Shown here: in pieces, positions 1-10,262 of the stretch
Layout: every line of letters begins with the position of its first letter
How positions within the stretch are numbered: position 1 is the first letter of the stretch
Source of the DNA: Marinobacter alexandrii
Lineage (GTDB): Bacteria; Pseudomonadota; Gammaproteobacteria; Pseudomonadales; Oleiphilaceae
NCBI RefSeq assembly: GCF_005871205.1
Contig: NZ_SWKM01000015.1
Location: 372,001 to 436,000 of the forward strand
DNA: 64,000 bases
Direction: 5' to 3'
The notes under the pieces: model-generated
The model's database searches: none
What the model was told of the DNA's origin: nothing
What the model saw: only the letters and a program-made list of their open reading frames with translations
Program-made: the position numbers and the translations under genes

Positions 1-2393
1 CCTATACCGATAGCGACAAACTTCTGATCGCCACCCAGGTACAGATTCCAGGCGCACTCGATGCGCTCTACGCCTACGATGGCGCGCTGGGTGCGGTGGT
101 TAACGGCGGCGAGGTGGATTTTGCTGTCTGGGCGCCCACCGCCCAAAACGTTCGCCTGCACCTGCTCGACGACGCCGGCCAGTTACTTGACACCCATTCG
201 ATGACCAACGCCGGCACCGACGGCGTGTGGCGCCACACCGGCTCCAGCAGCGAGCTACTCGGGCAATACTATCAGTATGAGGTGACCGTCTATCATCCGC
301 GGACGAGTGCCATTGAAACCACCATGGTGTCTGACCCTTACGCCCTGAGCCTGTCAGCCAATGGTCAGTATGCCCAGATTGTTGACCTGACCGACCCGGC
401 CCTGGCTCCAACCGGCTGGAGCAGTACCAACCCACCGGCCCTGGCTGCCCCCGAAGACGTGGTGGTCTATGAGACCCACATCCGTGATTTCAGTGCCACC
501 GATGAAACCGTCGCCACCGCATTACGCGGCAAGTACAAGGCGTTCAGCCAACCCGCCGATGGGTCGGTCGACAGTGTCGCCCACCTCAAAGCCATGGCCG
601 ATGCTGGCGTAAGCCATTTGCACCTGCTGCCGGCATTCGACATCGCCACCGTCAACGAAAATCCAGCCCAGGTGGTTGATATCGACGACGACTTCTCCCG
701 CCTGTGCGAGCAGTCACCACAGGCGGCCAACGACTACGCGGCCCACTGCAGCGGTGGCAACAGCATTCGCTCGGTGCTCGAATCGTTCGATCCGAAAACC
801 GGCGACGCCCAAGCCCTGTATAACACCCTGCGCGGCCTGGACAGCTTCAACTGGGGCTACGATCCGGTCCACTACACCGTCCCCGAGGGCAGCTACGCAA
901 CCGACGCCAACGGTAGCCAGCGCATTGTGGAATTTCGTGAGATGGTCCAATCCGCCACTAACCTGGGCCTGAACGTGGTGATGGACGTGGTCTACAACCA
1001 CACCAACTCCTCCGGGCTGGCAGCCAACTCGGTACTGGACAAGCTGGTGCCCGGTTATTACCACCGCCAGAACCCGGAAACCGGCCAGGTCGAGAATTCC
1101 ACTTGCTGTGAGAACACCGCGTCTGAGCACGCCATGATGGAAAAGCTGATGATCGACTCCCTGGTGACCTGGGCCGAGCATTACAAGATCTCCGGCTTTC
1201 GGTTCGACCTCATGGGCCATCATATGCTGACCAACATGACCAAGGCGTTGACCGCCGTTCAGGCGGTCGACCCAGACACCTACTTCTATGGTGAAGGCTG
1301 GAACTTTGGCGAAGTCGCCAATAACGCCCGCGGTGAGAACGCCATCCAGGCCAATATGGCCGGCACCGGCATTGGGTCCTTTAACGACCGTCTTCGGGAT
1401 GCCGTGCGTGGCGGTGGCCCGTTCGACAGCGAGGACGGCATCCGTGCCAACCAGGGCTTCAGTAATGGCCTGTTCACCAACCCCAACAACCTCTCCTCCG
1501 GCGCCCAGTCGGAAAAGGATGCGCTCCTGCAACGCAGTGACTGGATTCGCGTGGGCATTGCCGGCAGCCTCGCCGACTATCGGTTTGTTGCTGCTGATGG
1601 CACTGAGAAAACCGGTGGCGAGATCGACTACAACGGCCAGAACGCCGGATACACCGCCGACCCACAGGAAATCATCAACTACGTGTCCAAGCACGACAAC
1701 CAGACTCTGTGGGACAACAACCAGTACAAGGCGCCCTACGCGGCAACCGTGATGGAACGCGCCCAGATGCAGGTGGTTGGCTTGTCCACTCCCATCCTGA
1801 GCCAGGGCATCCCCTTCCTGCACATGGGATCGGAGCTGCTCCGCTCAAAATCCATGGAACGTGACAGCTACGATTCCGGCGACTGGTACAACGAGGTGGA
1901 CTTCAGCTATCAAACATCGGCCTGGAACCGTGGCCTGCCACGGCAGGACAAGGACGGCGCCAACTGGCCGCTGATTCTCCGGGTAATCGAAGGGGCCGGC
2001 AGCAATGCCAACCCGACCCCGGGCGCCATCGCCTACACCAACGAACAGGTACAGATGCTGCTGGCAGCTCGTGCAAGCAGCCCGCTATTCCGACTGCAAA
2101 CCGCCGAGGACGTCCAGCAGCGTCTGCACTTTCTCAATACCGGCCCGGCTCAGATCCCCGGCTTGATCGCCTACCGTTTACTCGACGACGGCAGTAACGG
2201 TCTGAGTGACCTGGATGCCGGCAATGACGAACTGGTGGTTCTGATCAACGGCAGCAACAGCGCCCAAACCCTGAGCACCACTCTTACCGGCAGCTTTACC
2301 GTCTCTGCGGATACCTCCCCGACCAACGGCGCCGGTGCCAGCAATGGCGACTTTACCGTGCCCGCACTGTCTGTGGCGGTTTTTGCAAAGTGA
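1..2393 (+). CDS. pulA: Pullulanase-type alpha-1,6-glucosidase (5' end outside window)
   Basis: Glycoside hydrolase family 13 debranching enzyme that hydrolyses alpha-1,6 branch points of pullulan, starch or glycogen. The frame is open from base 3 with no stop, so the N-terminus, including any signal peptide or carbohydrate-binding module, lies to the left; 765 codons follow a GTG at 96. The pullulanase motif FNWGYDP is near 845-865. The four GH13 regions are visible: VMDVVYNHT, GFRFDLMGHH (nucleophile Asp), FYGEGWN (acid/base Glu) and VSKHDNQT. The tail resembles the C-terminal beta domain of the pullulanase (TIGR02103-like) family. The next gene is a lipoprotein 88 bases downstream on the same strand, so the two may be co-transcribed. 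The family call is firm; location in the cell cannot be judged without the N-terminus. Confidence 0.93.
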   Translation, partial: YTDSDKLLIATQVQIPGALDALYAYDGALGAVVNGGEVDFAVWAPTAQNVRLHLLDDAGQLLDTHSMTNAGTDGVWRHTGSSSELLGQYYQYEVTVYHPRTSAIETTMVSDPYALSLSANGQYAQIVDLTDPALAPTGWSSTNPPALAAPEDVVVYETHIRDFSATDETVATALRGKYKAFSQPADGSVDSVAHLKAMADAGVSHLHLLPAFDIATVNENPAQVVDIDDDFSRLCEQSPQAANDYAAHCSGGNSIRSVLESFDPKTGDAQALYNTLRGLDSFNWGYDPVHYTVPEGSYATDANGSQRIVEFREMVQSATNLGLNVVMDVVYNHTNSSGLAANSVLDKLVPGYYHRQNPETGQVENSTCCENTASEHAMMEKLMIDSLVTWAEHYKISGFRFDLMGHHMLTNMTKALTAVQAVDPDTYFYGEGWNFGEVANNARGENAIQANMAGTGIGSFNDRLRDAVRGGGPFDSEDGIRANQGFSNGLFTNPNNLSSGAQSEKDALLQRSDWIRVGIAGSLADYRFVAADGTEKTGGEIDYNGQNAGYTADPQEIINYVSKHDNQTLWDNNQYKAPYAATVMERAQMQVVGLSTPILSQGIPFLHMGSELLRSKSMERDSYDSGDWYNEVDFSYQTSAWNRGLPRQDKDGANWPLILRVIEGAGSNANPTPGAIAYTNEQVQMLLAARASSPLFRLQTAEDVQQRLHFLNTGPAQIPGLIAYRLLDDGSNGLSDLDAGNDELVVLINGSNSAQTLSTTLTGSFTVSADTSPTNGAGASNGDFTVPALSVAVFAK

Positions 2394-2481
2394 CCCAACC
2401 GATTACTTTCCCTTTGTGAGAAGTGGAGAGCCAGGCCGCCGGCATCGTGTCGGCGGCCTTCTATCAACCAGGAGTACGGAT

Positions 2482-2913
2482 ATGAACAACAAACTGAAAA
2501 CCCTGGCGCTGGCGTCAGTAATGGCCTTGTCTGCAGGCTGTGCAACGACAGGCGGCGAACGTGACTACAGTGATTCCCTGTACCTGCGAGGCCAGTTTGC
2601 CTGGTGGGATGCCCTGCCGGAGTACAAAGTGAAAAAAGTGGAAGCCGGTCTGTACCGTACCGAAGTCAAGCTGAAGGCCGATGGCCAGCCTTATGAATTC
2701 AAATTCGGCGATGCCAACTGGAGCTCCGGCACCAACTGCGGTTACCTGTCAGAGAAGGAAGACGAAAACGTACAACTGGACCAACCAGTCAATGCCAATT
2801 GCTCGGCGGTCTTTGAGAACTTCCGCTTCATGCCACCTGAAACCGGCATTTACGGTTTTTACTTTGATACCCGCGGCGAGATCCCGCAAGTGTTCATCAA
2901 CAAGGCTAACTAA
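2482..2913 (+). CDS. Small lipoprotein resembling a pullulanase-associated glycan-binding module
   Basis: A 143-residue protein with a type II signal peptide and lipobox LSAGC (Cys near residue 19), so probably membrane-anchored. An AGGAG sits just before ATG 2482; the frame stays open upstream but that part has no ribosome site and overlaps pulA. The mature part has the pattern YLRGQFAWW ... GLYRTEVKL ... YEFKFGDANWS, which resembles the X25/CBM-type beta-sandwich modules found inside some pullulanases; that resemblance is from memory and is an inference. Two cysteines near the middle (NCGY and NCSA) could form a disulfide. Position directly after pulA and before a strong terminator suggests a joint role in binding alpha-glucans at the cell surface. 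Confidence 0.75.
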   Translation: MNNKLKTLALASVMALSAGCATTGGERDYSDSLYLRGQFAWWDALPEYKVKKVEAGLYRTEVKLKADGQPYEFKFGDANWSSGTNCGYLSEKEDENVQLDQPVNANCSAVFENFRFMPPETGIYGFYFDTRGEIPQVFINKAN

Positions 2914-2917
2914 CAAG

Positions 2918-2944
2918 AAAGCCCGGGAAAATCCCGGGCTTTTT
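2918..2944 (+). terminator. Rho-independent terminator after the pulA-lipoprotein pair
   Basis: Perfect GC-rich stem (AAGCCCGGG with CCCGGGCTT, loop AAAAT-type) followed by a T run, five bases after the lipoprotein stop. The A run on the left side could let it also act on the opposite strand, where ppiD ends at 2989. Confidence 0.85.
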
Positions 2945-2988
2945 AGTGGACTGCAGCGCGCTCTCAGTCGAGCGTTCTGACGACTCGC

Positions 2989-4842
2989 TTACGGCCGTTC
3001 AACTTCCGCACGATTGCGCAGGAACTGCTGGTAGGCGCCGTATTCACGCTGCCCCTCGAGAGACGCCAGGAATTCTTCCAGCTGTCCGAACTCAGCTGAG
3101 GTTTCATCCACGGCGCCCTCGTTGACGCCATCGAGCGCTACCACAGCAGCACTGCTGCCACTGACCGACTGGCCATAGCTGACCTCACCTTCGGCAGGAC
3201 GGGACAGCGAGAATACTGCCCGCATGACAGCCGCTCCGGCATCCTGATCATTACGGGATTTCGCTTCGTAGCGGACCCAGTCGCCGGCACCCAGCTCTGA
3301 CAGTGACTGGCCTGACTCAAGGCCTGCGATGATCTCTTCAGCACGCTTACTCAAGGCGGCACGAGTTTCCTGAGCTTTCAGAGAGGCACGCACGTCCGCG
3401 GCAACCTCTTCCAGGGCCAACTGCTGGGCGTCGCGGTATTCGCGCACACGAGCCACCACAGACACGTTGTCGCCAACATCGATCAGCTCAGTGTTGTAGC
3501 CATCTTCAACCACGTCAGTGGAGAACAGCTGGCGCACCAGGCCTTCGTGATCAAAGGGCGCGGTTCCGCCATTACGGGTAATACCTTTGGCTTCGCGCAC
3601 TTCCAGGCCAAGTTCCTCGGCCGGGCCGGCAAGATCATCGGCGGCGTAAGCGGAATCCGCCAGCTGGGTCCGAATCTCGGCAAAGCGTTCTTCGGCGCGC
3701 TCGCGGGCCAGTTCACTGCGAAGCTGACCTTCAATCTCAGACAGCGGTGGTACATCCGAACGGCGCACGTCTTCCAGTTTGATGAGGTGTACCCCGAAGC
3801 TGGTTTCGACCGGCTCGGAGACTTCCCCCTCTTCCAGGGCGAACAGAGCCTCCTCAAACGCCCCGTTGTATACGCCACGGCCGGCATAGCCAAGATCACC
3901 GCCTTCTTCGGCAGAAACGGTATCAATCGAATATTCCTGAGCCAGATCCGCGAACGAAGCTCCGTCGGCAAGCTTCTGCTGCAGAGTTGCCATGGTCTGG
4001 TCAGCGTCCTCGCCATCCTCAATCAGGATGTGCGCTGCACGGCGCTCTTCCCGGGCCAGATCATCAGCACGCGTTTCATAATACGCCTGAAGCTCGTCTT
4101 CGCTGATTTCGATGGATTCTGCCAAGGCACCCAGGGACAAGGTGATATAGGCGGCATCGACCTGCTCAGGCTGTTTGAAGGCGCTGCTGTTCTCGTCGTA
4201 GAACGCCTGCACTTCGTCTTCAGTTATTTCCACCTGATCGGCGACAGCGCTCTCAGGCACCGTCACAACACGGAAATCCCGGGTCTGGTTCTGGATACGC
4301 AGCAAATGGCTGACGTTCTCGTTCGCCGCCACGCCGCTTTGCACAATACCGGCGCGGATTTGGTTGACCACGTATTGCTTACGCATAGCTTCGCGGAATT
4401 CCGCCACGCCCATCCCCATATTGCGAACGGTCGAGACAAAGCGGTCACGGTTAAACTGGCCTTCAACCTGGAACTGGGGCATCTGAGTGATCAGCGCGTC
4501 GATATCGGCATCGGTCAGGGCCAGGCCCTGGCTGTCGGCGTCCTGGATTAGCACCTGCTGCTGAATCAACGACTCCAGAACGTCTTTGCGAATCTGATCT
4601 TCATTCAGTAGAGACGGATCCGGGCTGTCCATGCGGGATAGTCGACGCTGACTTTCCATCTGGACCAGACGGAGAAACTCGCGTTCTGTGATGTCTTCAC
4701 CGTTTACCGTTGCCACTTCCGGCTCACCGGAGAAGCCGCCGATGATGGCGTCCATTCCCCAAATGGATAGGGACACGATCAGCAAACCGATAATGATTTT
4801 GGCAATGGTGCCTTGGGCGTTTTCCCGAATATCTTGAAGCAT
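2989..4842 (-). CDS. ppiD: Periplasmic folding chaperone / peptidyl-prolyl isomerase PpiD
   Basis: 617 residues, the usual length for PpiD. One membrane segment near residues 13-34 (IAKIIIGLLIVSLSIW) anchors it in the inner membrane with the rest periplasmic. A SurA-like N-terminal chaperone region (about 36-180) precedes one parvulin domain (about 265-360) with AHILI, GGDLGY and FGVHLIKL. PpiD assists proteins leaving the Sec translocon. It follows hupB on the same strand, the order remembered from Pseudomonas, but a hairpin with a T run at 4914-4945 separates them, so it may be expressed separately at a lower level. The N-terminus MLQDIRENAQG matches the family. Confidence 0.93.
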   Translation of the reverse strand: MLQDIRENAQGTIAKIIIGLLIVSLSIWGMDAIIGGFSGEPEVATVNGEDITEREFLRLVQMESQRRLSRMDSPDPSLLNEDQIRKDVLESLIQQQVLIQDADSQGLALTDADIDALITQMPQFQVEGQFNRDRFVSTVRNMGMGVAEFREAMRKQYVVNQIRAGIVQSGVAANENVSHLLRIQNQTRDFRVVTVPESAVADQVEITEDEVQAFYDENSSAFKQPEQVDAAYITLSLGALAESIEISEDELQAYYETRADDLAREERRAAHILIEDGEDADQTMATLQQKLADGASFADLAQEYSIDTVSAEEGGDLGYAGRGVYNGAFEEALFALEEGEVSEPVETSFGVHLIKLEDVRRSDVPPLSEIEGQLRSELARERAEERFAEIRTQLADSAYAADDLAGPAEELGLEVREAKGITRNGGTAPFDHEGLVRQLFSTDVVEDGYNTELIDVGDNVSVVARVREYRDAQQLALEEVAADVRASLKAQETRAALSKRAEEIIAGLESGQSLSELGAGDWVRYEAKSRNDQDAGAAVMRAVFSLSRPAEGEVSYGQSVSGSSAAVVALDGVNEGAVDETSAEFGQLEEFLASLEGQREYGAYQQFLRNRAEVERP

Positions 4843-4913
4843 GTTTCTCCCGAATCCCTGTTCAAGGTCGTGCAGTTTTCAGCGTTTGGCGATAAGCGTA
4901 GGGGCACTGAACG

Positions 4914-4945
4914 TAAAAAGGCGCACCCTATTCGGAATGCGCCTT
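4914..4945 (-). terminator. Terminator after hupB
   Basis: On the minus strand an 8-bp stem AAGGCGCA / TGCGCCTT with a 12-base loop is followed by TTTTTACG. A second stem (GCAGCTCC / GGAGCTGC, about 4957-4980) lies between it and the hupB stop. Confidence 0.7.
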
Positions 4946-4996
4946 GAATTCTTGCTGAGCAGCTCCCTGCGACAGGAGCTGCCAGAGAAAGAACCG

Positions 4997-5269
4997 TTAC
5001 TTAACGGCGTCTTTCAGGGCCTTGCCTGCTTTGAACCCAGGCACTTTGGAGGCCGCAATCTTGATCTCGGCACCAGTCTGCGGGTTACGACCGGTACGAG
5101 CAGCACGCTCTTTTACAGAGAAAGTACCAAAACCGATCAGAGTTACCTGATCACCCTTCTTCAGGGCACCGGTGATGGAGTTGGTCATTGCATCCAGAGC
5201 ACGACCAGCGGCTGCTTTGGAAATATCTGAGGATTCTGCAATTGCATCAATAAGTTCGGACTTGTTCAC
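4997..5269 (-). CDS. hupB: DNA-binding protein HU-beta
   Basis: 90-residue histone-like protein that bends and compacts DNA in the nucleoid. The sequence from [12 protein letters not shown] through [18 protein letters not shown] to the C-terminal [10 protein letters not shown] matches HU across its length. The start is GTG at 5269: an AAGGGG lies seven bases upstream and the family begins MNKSEL; the open frame continues to 5365 but that extension has no family match. It lies between lon and ppiD in the conserved order. A near-consensus sigma-70 promoter at 5463-5492 gives it its own transcript with a leader of roughly 185 bases. Confidence 0.95.
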   Translation of the reverse strand: MNKSELIDAIAESSDISKAAAGRALDAMTNSITGALKKGDQVTLIGFGTFSVKERAARTGRNPQTGAEIKIAASKVPGFKAGKALKDAVK

Positions 5270-5462
5270 ACTAAACCCCTTCGATTTCAGGTTGAAGATG
5301 TTATAGGTTGGATTGTTTTTTCTAGGACGCTCTCGACTATCGCATAGGCGGTCGGAGAATTCCATTCTTCACTTTTCTTATTCCTTGCGGTTGTTAACCG
5401 GTGCTTGGAATAGGCACTTAATGCGCGGGAGCCCTTGGTATTGGCTGCTTCACGGCGAAACA

Positions 5463-5492
5463 GTTATACCAACGGGCTCTCTGGCATGTCAA
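5463..5492 (-). promoter_or_regulatory. Sigma-70 promoter of hupB
   Basis: On the minus strand TTGACA (5492-5487), an 18-base spacer, then TATAAC (5468-5463). The -35 is perfect and the -10 matches five of six. It sits just after the lon stop and points at hupB. Found by reading; no start-site data. Confidence 0.6.
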
Positions 5493-5507
5493 CAACTCAT
5501 CAAGGCT

Positions 5508-7925
5508 TTAATGTGTATTTATGCGCTCTGCAGCGTCGCCTTCTTCGTCACGAGGCTTGCCTGAGCCAGCTTCTGAAGACTCATCTGCAGTGCGCGGCTC
5601 CGGCGGGTACGCCAGGGCAATGTCCAACACTTCGTCGATCCATTTGACCGGACGGATCTCCAAAGATTCCTTGATATTGTCCGGTATCTCTTTGAGATCT
5701 CGAATATTTTCATCGGGAATCAAGACAGTCTTGATTCCGCCGCGGTGGGCCGCGAGGAGCTTTTCCTTGAGTCCGCCAATGGCCAGAACCCGACCCCGAA
5801 GGGTGATCTCACCAGTCATAGCGACATCCGCACGGACCGGAATTTTGGTCAATGAAGAAACCAGCGCGGTGCACATACCAATACCGGCACTTGGACCGTC
5901 TTTCGGGGTTGCCCCTTCGGGAACGTGGACGTGCAGATCGTGTTTCTCATGGAAATCGTCCGCAATTCCGAGCCCGGGCGCGCGACTGCGAACCACGGTC
6001 AGAGCCGTTTGGATGGACTCCTGCATGACGTCACCGAGGGAACCGGTCTTGACCACCCGTCCCTTGCCCGGTGTCAGCGCACACTCGATGGTCAGCAGTT
6101 CACCACCCACCTGGGTCCAGGCCAGGCCGGTAACCTGGCCAATCTGGTTTTTCTCTTCCGCCAAACCGTACTTGAACTTCTTCACACCGGAGTAATCCTC
6201 CAGCATGTCCGGCTGAAGTGTCACAGAGGCCTTGTCGTTGGCCTCAACGTGCTCCCGCACCACCTTACGGCAGATCTTCGCGATCTCGCGCTCAAGGCCA
6301 CGTACGCCCGCCTCACGGGTGTAGTAACGAATCAGGTCCCGAAGAGTTTCCTCAGAAATCACCAGCTCATCCTTGCGCAGGCCGTTGGCCTTGATCTGCT
6401 TGGGCAGCAGGTAACGCAACGCGATGTTGACCTTCTCCTCCTCGGTGTAACCCGGGATACGGATAATTTCCATCCGGTCCAGCAGGGCCGGCGGAATATC
6501 CATGGAGTTGGAGGTGCACACGAACATCACGTCGGAGAGGTCGTAATCGACCTCCAGGTAATGGTCGTTAAAGGTGTGGTTCTGCTCCGGATCCAGCACT
6601 TCCAGTAATGCGGACGCCGGATCACCACGGTGGTCCATGCCCATCTTGTCGATTTCATCGAACAGGAACAGCGGGTTTTTTACGCCCACCTTGGACAGCT
6701 TCTGCAGGAGCTTGCCCGGCAGTGCACCAATGTAGGTTTTGCGGTGGCCGCGAATCTCTGCTTCGTCGCGCACGCCACCAAGTGCCATCCGGGTGTACTT
6801 CCGGTTGGTGGCCCGGGCGATGGACTGACCCAGCGAGGTCTTACCAACACCAGGAGGGCCTACCAGGCACAACACCGGACCCTTCACTTTCTTGACCCGG
6901 CTCTGTACCGCCAGGTACTCAAGGATACGTTTCTTGACCTCGTCCAGGCCGTAATGATCCCGGTCAAGAATCTCGCGCGCCTTTTCGATGTCGTGACGAA
7001 CCCGGCTGCGCTTCTTCCAGGGAATGGCCAGCATCCAGTCTATGTAGCCACGAACCACCGTGGCCTCGGCCGACATCGGCGACATCATCTTGAGCTTGTT
7101 CAGTTCAGCTTCGGTCTTCTTGCGGGCTTCCTCGGGCAGACCGGCTTCTTCAAGCTTCTGCTCCAGCTCTTCAAAATCGTTGTTGCCCTCACCGAGCTGG
7201 CCCATTTCTTTCTGAATGGCCTTCATCTGCTCGTTCAGGTAGTACTCGCGCTGGCTGCGCTCCATCTGTTTCTTGACGCGACCACGAATACGCTTCTCGA
7301 CTTCAATCAAGTCGATTTCACCGTCCAGCTTGCCCAGCAGCAGGTCAACCCGCTTGCGCACATCCAGGGCTTCCAGCAGTTCCTGCTTTTCCGGGATCCG
7401 CATTTCCAGGTGCGCAGCCATAGTGTCGGCCAGACGTTCCAGATCTTCGATGCCGGTGAGCGCATTGGATACTTCCGAAGGCACTTTTTTGGAGAGTTTT
7501 ACGTACTTTTCAAACTCATCCATCAGGGTCTTGATGAGCACGTCCTGTTCACGCTCAGGCAACCCTTCCTCATCCATCAGGGTTGCGCCACCGGACAGGT
7601 ATTCGCCTTCGGTGATATCACTGATGGTGGCCCGGGCGTTACCTTCGACCAGGACCTTTACGGTGCCATCTGGCAGCCGGAGCATCTGCAGGACCGTTGC
7701 CAACGTCCCCATATCAAACACATCAGCGGGGCCCGGCTCGTCGGTCGAGGCGTCGCGCTGGGCAACCAGGAGGATTTCCTTACTGCCTTCCATCGCGGCT
7801 TCGAGGGCCTGGATGGATTTCTCGCGGCCCACAAACAGCGGGACCACCATGTGCGGGAACACCACCACATCACGCAACGGCAGCAACGGGTAGTCTTGCA
7901 CAGTATGTTCAGGTATCCGGGTCAT
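5508..7925 (-). CDS. lon: ATP-dependent serine protease Lon
   Basis: 805 residues. Lon degrades misfolded and short-lived regulatory proteins in the cytoplasm. The N-terminal substrate-binding domain ([20 protein letters not shown]) is followed by a coiled region, the AAA+ module with Walker A GPPGVGKT and Walker B FLFDEIDK, and the protease domain with the Ser-Lys dyad (Ser679 in DGPSAG, Lys722 in GGLKEK), the same numbering I recall for E. coli. AGAGGAT lies before the ATG. The C-terminal tail of about 30 residues is rich in acidic and small residues and is not catalytic. A heat-shock-like promoter is proposed at 7966-7993. Confidence 0.97.
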   Translation of the reverse strand: MTRIPEHTVQDYPLLPLRDVVVFPHMVVPLFVGREKSIQALEAAMEGSKEILLVAQRDASTDEPGPADVFDMGTLATVLQMLRLPDGTVKVLVEGNARATISDITEGEYLSGGATLMDEEGLPEREQDVLIKTLMDEFEKYVKLSKKVPSEVSNALTGIEDLERLADTMAAHLEMRIPEKQELLEALDVRKRVDLLLGKLDGEIDLIEVEKRIRGRVKKQMERSQREYYLNEQMKAIQKEMGQLGEGNNDFEELEQKLEEAGLPEEARKKTEAELNKLKMMSPMSAEATVVRGYIDWMLAIPWKKRSRVRHDIEKAREILDRDHYGLDEVKKRILEYLAVQSRVKKVKGPVLCLVGPPGVGKTSLGQSIARATNRKYTRMALGGVRDEAEIRGHRKTYIGALPGKLLQKLSKVGVKNPLFLFDEIDKMGMDHRGDPASALLEVLDPEQNHTFNDHYLEVDYDLSDVMFVCTSNSMDIPPALLDRMEIIRIPGYTEEEKVNIALRYLLPKQIKANGLRKDELVISEETLRDLIRYYTREAGVRGLEREIAKICRKVVREHVEANDKASVTLQPDMLEDYSGVKKFKYGLAEEKNQIGQVTGLAWTQVGGELLTIECALTPGKGRVVKTGSLGDVMQESIQTALTVVRSRAPGLGIADDFHEKHDLHVHVPEGATPKDGPSAGIGMCTALVSSLTKIPVRADVAMTGEITLRGRVLAIGGLKEKLLAAHRGGIKTVLIPDENIRDLKEIPDNIKESLEIRPVKWIDEVLDIALAYPPEPRTADESSEAGSGKPRDEEGDAAERINTH

Positions 7926-7965
7926 AGGGAATCCTCTGACGGTGTTTCTTTGAGCTTACCACCCT

Positions 7966-7993
7966 TCATTGGGGCGACCGTAAAAATTGCAAT
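7966..7993 (-). promoter_or_regulatory. Possible heat-shock (sigma-32) promoter of lon
   Basis: Minus strand reads ATTGCAA, a 12-base spacer, then CCCCAATGA, close to the sigma-32 pattern CTTGAAA / CCCCATNT. It would place the start about 35 bases before the lon ATG. lon is heat-inducible in related bacteria. The spacing is at the short end. Confidence 0.4.
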
Positions 7994-8038
7994 CTCTTTA
8001 CCATACGAAACAGACTGGAAAAACGGGGATACAAAACG

Positions 8039-8066
8039 CGAAAAGGGGCGTTTCCGCCCCTTTTCG
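8039..8066 (-). terminator. Terminator after clpX
   Basis: Perfect 12-bp stem CGAAAAGGGGCG / CGCCCCTTTTCG with a 4-base loop, 26 bases after the clpX stop. It separates clpX from lon, supporting an independent lon promoter. Confidence 0.75.
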
Positions 8067-8091
8067 TTTTAACTTCCGACCAAACGCCGGA

Positions 8092-9375
8092 TCAATCTTC
8101 CGGCACTGCCTTGGCGTGGTCATTACTCGCGTAGATCTTGAAGGGTTCGGAATCCCCGTCGATCACACTTTCATCGATGACCACCTTGGCGACGTCATGC
8201 TCAGAAGGAATCTGGTACATGGTATCCAGAAGCGTGGCTTCCATGATCGAACGCAGACCACGTGCGCCGGTTTTGCGCTCCATGGCTTTGCGTGCAACCG
8301 CGCGCAAGGCGTCTTCACGGAAGTCGAGTTCAACCCCTTCCATATCAAACAGCTTTTGATACTGCTTGGTGAGCGCGTTCTTGGGCTCGGTCAGGATCTG
8401 CACCAGCGCGGGCTCGTCCAGCTCGGTCAGTGTCGCCACCACCGGCAGACGACCTACAAACTCGGGAATCAGGCCGAATTTGACCAGATCCTCGGTTTCA
8501 ACATCCTTGATGATGTCGCCAGTGCTCTTGGTGTCTTCCTGGCTGACCACAGAGGCCGAGAAGCCAATGGAACTGCGCTCGGAACGCTCCTGAATCACCT
8601 TATCCAGACCCGCAAAAGCGCCGCCACAGATAAACAGAATGTTGCCGGTGTCCACCTGCAGAAATTCCTGCTGCGGATGCTTGCGCCCACCCTGAGGCGG
8701 AACCGAGGCCACGGTACCCTCAATAAGCTTCAGCAATGCCTGCTGCACACCTTCGCCGGAGACGTCCCGGGTAATTGACGGGTTATCTGACTTCCGGGAA
8801 ATCTTATCGATCTCATCGATATAGACAATACCGCGCTGGGCCTTGTCGACATCGTAATCGCACTTCTGCAGCAGCTTCTGGATGATGTTCTCAACGTCCT
8901 CACCCACGTAGCCCGCTTCGGTCAGCGTGGTTGCATCGGCGATGGTGAACGGAACGTTCAGCATCCGCGCCAGGGTCTCGGCCAGCAAGGTCTTACCACT
9001 ACCGGTCGGACCGATCAGCAGGATGTTGCTCTTGCCAAGCTCAACATCCGCCTTGCCTTCACCGTAACGCAGGCGCTTGTAGTGGTTGTAAACCGCTACC
9101 GACAGCACAACCTTGGCGCGATCCTGGCCGATGACGTATTCGTTCAGCGTGTCGCGTATCTCTGCGGGAGTCGGGAGCCGGTCGCTGGCCTCTTCCTGAG
9201 AATTCTCCTGAATTTCCTCACGAATGATGTCATTGCACAGGTCAACACACTCGTCGCAGATGAACACCGAGGGCCCTGCAATGAGCTTGCGGACTTCATG
9301 CTGGCTCTTTCCGCAAAACGAGCAGTAGAGCAACTTGCCGTTATCGTCGCCTCTGCCGTTTCTTTCATCTGCCAT
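8092..9375 (-). CDS. clpX: ClpXP unfoldase subunit ClpX
   Basis: 427 residues. ClpX is the hexameric AAA+ ATPase that recognises, unfolds and feeds substrates to ClpP. The N-terminal zinc domain has Cys18, Cys21, Cys40 and Cys43. The Walker A motif GPTGSGKT, pore loop GYVG, Walker [10 protein letters not shown] and the ClpP-docking IGF loop (SIGFSAS) are all visible, so the protein should be functional. It is 76 bases after clpP on the same strand, in the standard tig-clpP-clpX order. Confidence 0.97.
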   Translation of the reverse strand: MADERNGRGDDNGKLLYCSFCGKSQHEVRKLIAGPSVFICDECVDLCNDIIREEIQENSQEEASDRLPTPAEIRDTLNEYVIGQDRAKVVLSVAVYNHYKRLRYGEGKADVELGKSNILLIGPTGSGKTLLAETLARMLNVPFTIADATTLTEAGYVGEDVENIIQKLLQKCDYDVDKAQRGIVYIDEIDKISRKSDNPSITRDVSGEGVQQALLKLIEGTVASVPPQGGRKHPQQEFLQVDTGNILFICGGAFAGLDKVIQERSERSSIGFSASVVSQEDTKSTGDIIKDVETEDLVKFGLIPEFVGRLPVVATLTELDEPALVQILTEPKNALTKQYQKLFDMEGVELDFREDALRAVARKAMERKTGARGLRSIMEATLLDTMYQIPSEHDVAKVVIDESVIDGDSEPFKIYASNDHAKAVPED

Positions 9376-9451
9376 TGAAATACCTCTGATCTTGGTTAGC
9401 CGGCGTTACTGGCTATTACGCCGGCCAAGAATGATGCGATTGCTTCCAGTA

Positions 9452-10087
9452 TTATTTATTCGGGACGCGCTTATCAAGTATAGAATCAATCAGCCCATAC
9501 TCTTTCGCCTGTGCCGGATCCATGAAATTGTCACGGTCCGTGTCCTTGGCGATGGTGTCCAGATCCTGGCCGGTGTGGTGCGCCAGGATTGAGTTCAGGG
9601 TATGACGGATCTTGAGGATCTCACGGGTATGGATCTCAATATCGGTCGCCTGACCCTGGTAGCCACCCAGCGGCTGGTGAATCATCACCCGAGAATTCGG
9701 CAGGCAGGCACGCTTGCCTTCAGCGCCACCGGCCAGCAAAAACGCACCCATGCTGGCAGCCTGGCCAACACACAGGGTCGCTACGTCCGGCTTAATAAAC
9801 TGCATAGTGTCGTAGATCGACATACCAGCTGTTACCGAGCCACCTGGGCTGTTGATGTACAGGTGAATATCCTTGTCCGGATTTTCGGACTCCAGGAACA
9901 GCAGTTGGGCGACGATCAGATTGGCCATGTGATCTTCAACCGGGCCAACCAGGAAGATCACCCGCTCTTTGAGCAGACGGGAATAGATATCGAAGGAGCG
10001 CTCGCCCCTCGCGGTCTGTTCAATAACGATCGGCACCAGGCCGGAATTGGTTACCATTGCGGGACCGTCAATTGGTTTCTGCGTCAT
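9452..10087 (-). CDS. clpP: ATP-dependent Clp protease proteolytic subunit ClpP
   Basis: 211 residues, the usual length for a precursor that self-cleaves a short N-terminal peptide. The catalytic triad is visible as Ser112 (QAASMGA), His137 (MIHQP) and Asp186 (DRDN). ClpP forms the double-ring peptidase chamber served by ClpX and ClpA. It lies between tig and clpX on one strand. Confidence 0.97.
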   Translation of the reverse strand: MTQKPIDGPAMVTNSGLVPIVIEQTARGERSFDIYSRLLKERVIFLVGPVEDHMANLIVAQLLFLESENPDKDIHLYINSPGGSVTAGMSIYDTMQFIKPDVATLCVGQAASMGAFLLAGGAEGKRACLPNSRVMIHQPLGGYQGQATDIEIHTREILKIRHTLNSILAHHTGQDLDTIAKDTDRDNFMDPAQAKEYGLIDSILDKRVPNK

Positions 10088-10191
10088 GTGCGCCTGAACT
10101 CCTTATGGACAATGGGACGTGGACTCGGGCCACGGTGTTCATCACAGGTGTTTTTGCACTTCTTACTTTGCCAGCAGCTGCCCCAGATGAA

Positions 10192-10214
10192 AACAGCCGG
10201 ACAAGCCGGCTGTT
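10192..10214 (-). terminator. Stem-loop between tig and clpP
   Basis: Nine-bp stem AACAGCCGG / CCGGCTGTT with a 5-base loop, about 50 bases after the tig stop. The T run after it is short (TTTTC), so partial termination or RNA processing is as likely as full termination. Confidence 0.45.
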
Positions 10215-10262
10215 CTCTGGGGTCGACCAACAGGGCCGGAACCAGCTCCGACCCTGACCGGA

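Noticed and set aside
714-1823. A 369-codon open frame opposite pulA
   Set aside because: The plus strand carries all GH13 catalytic motifs; the reverse frame has no recognisable domain.
5270-5365. A longer HU-beta start
   Set aside because: HU is 90 residues; the GTG at 5269 has a good ribosome site and begins with the HU N-terminus.
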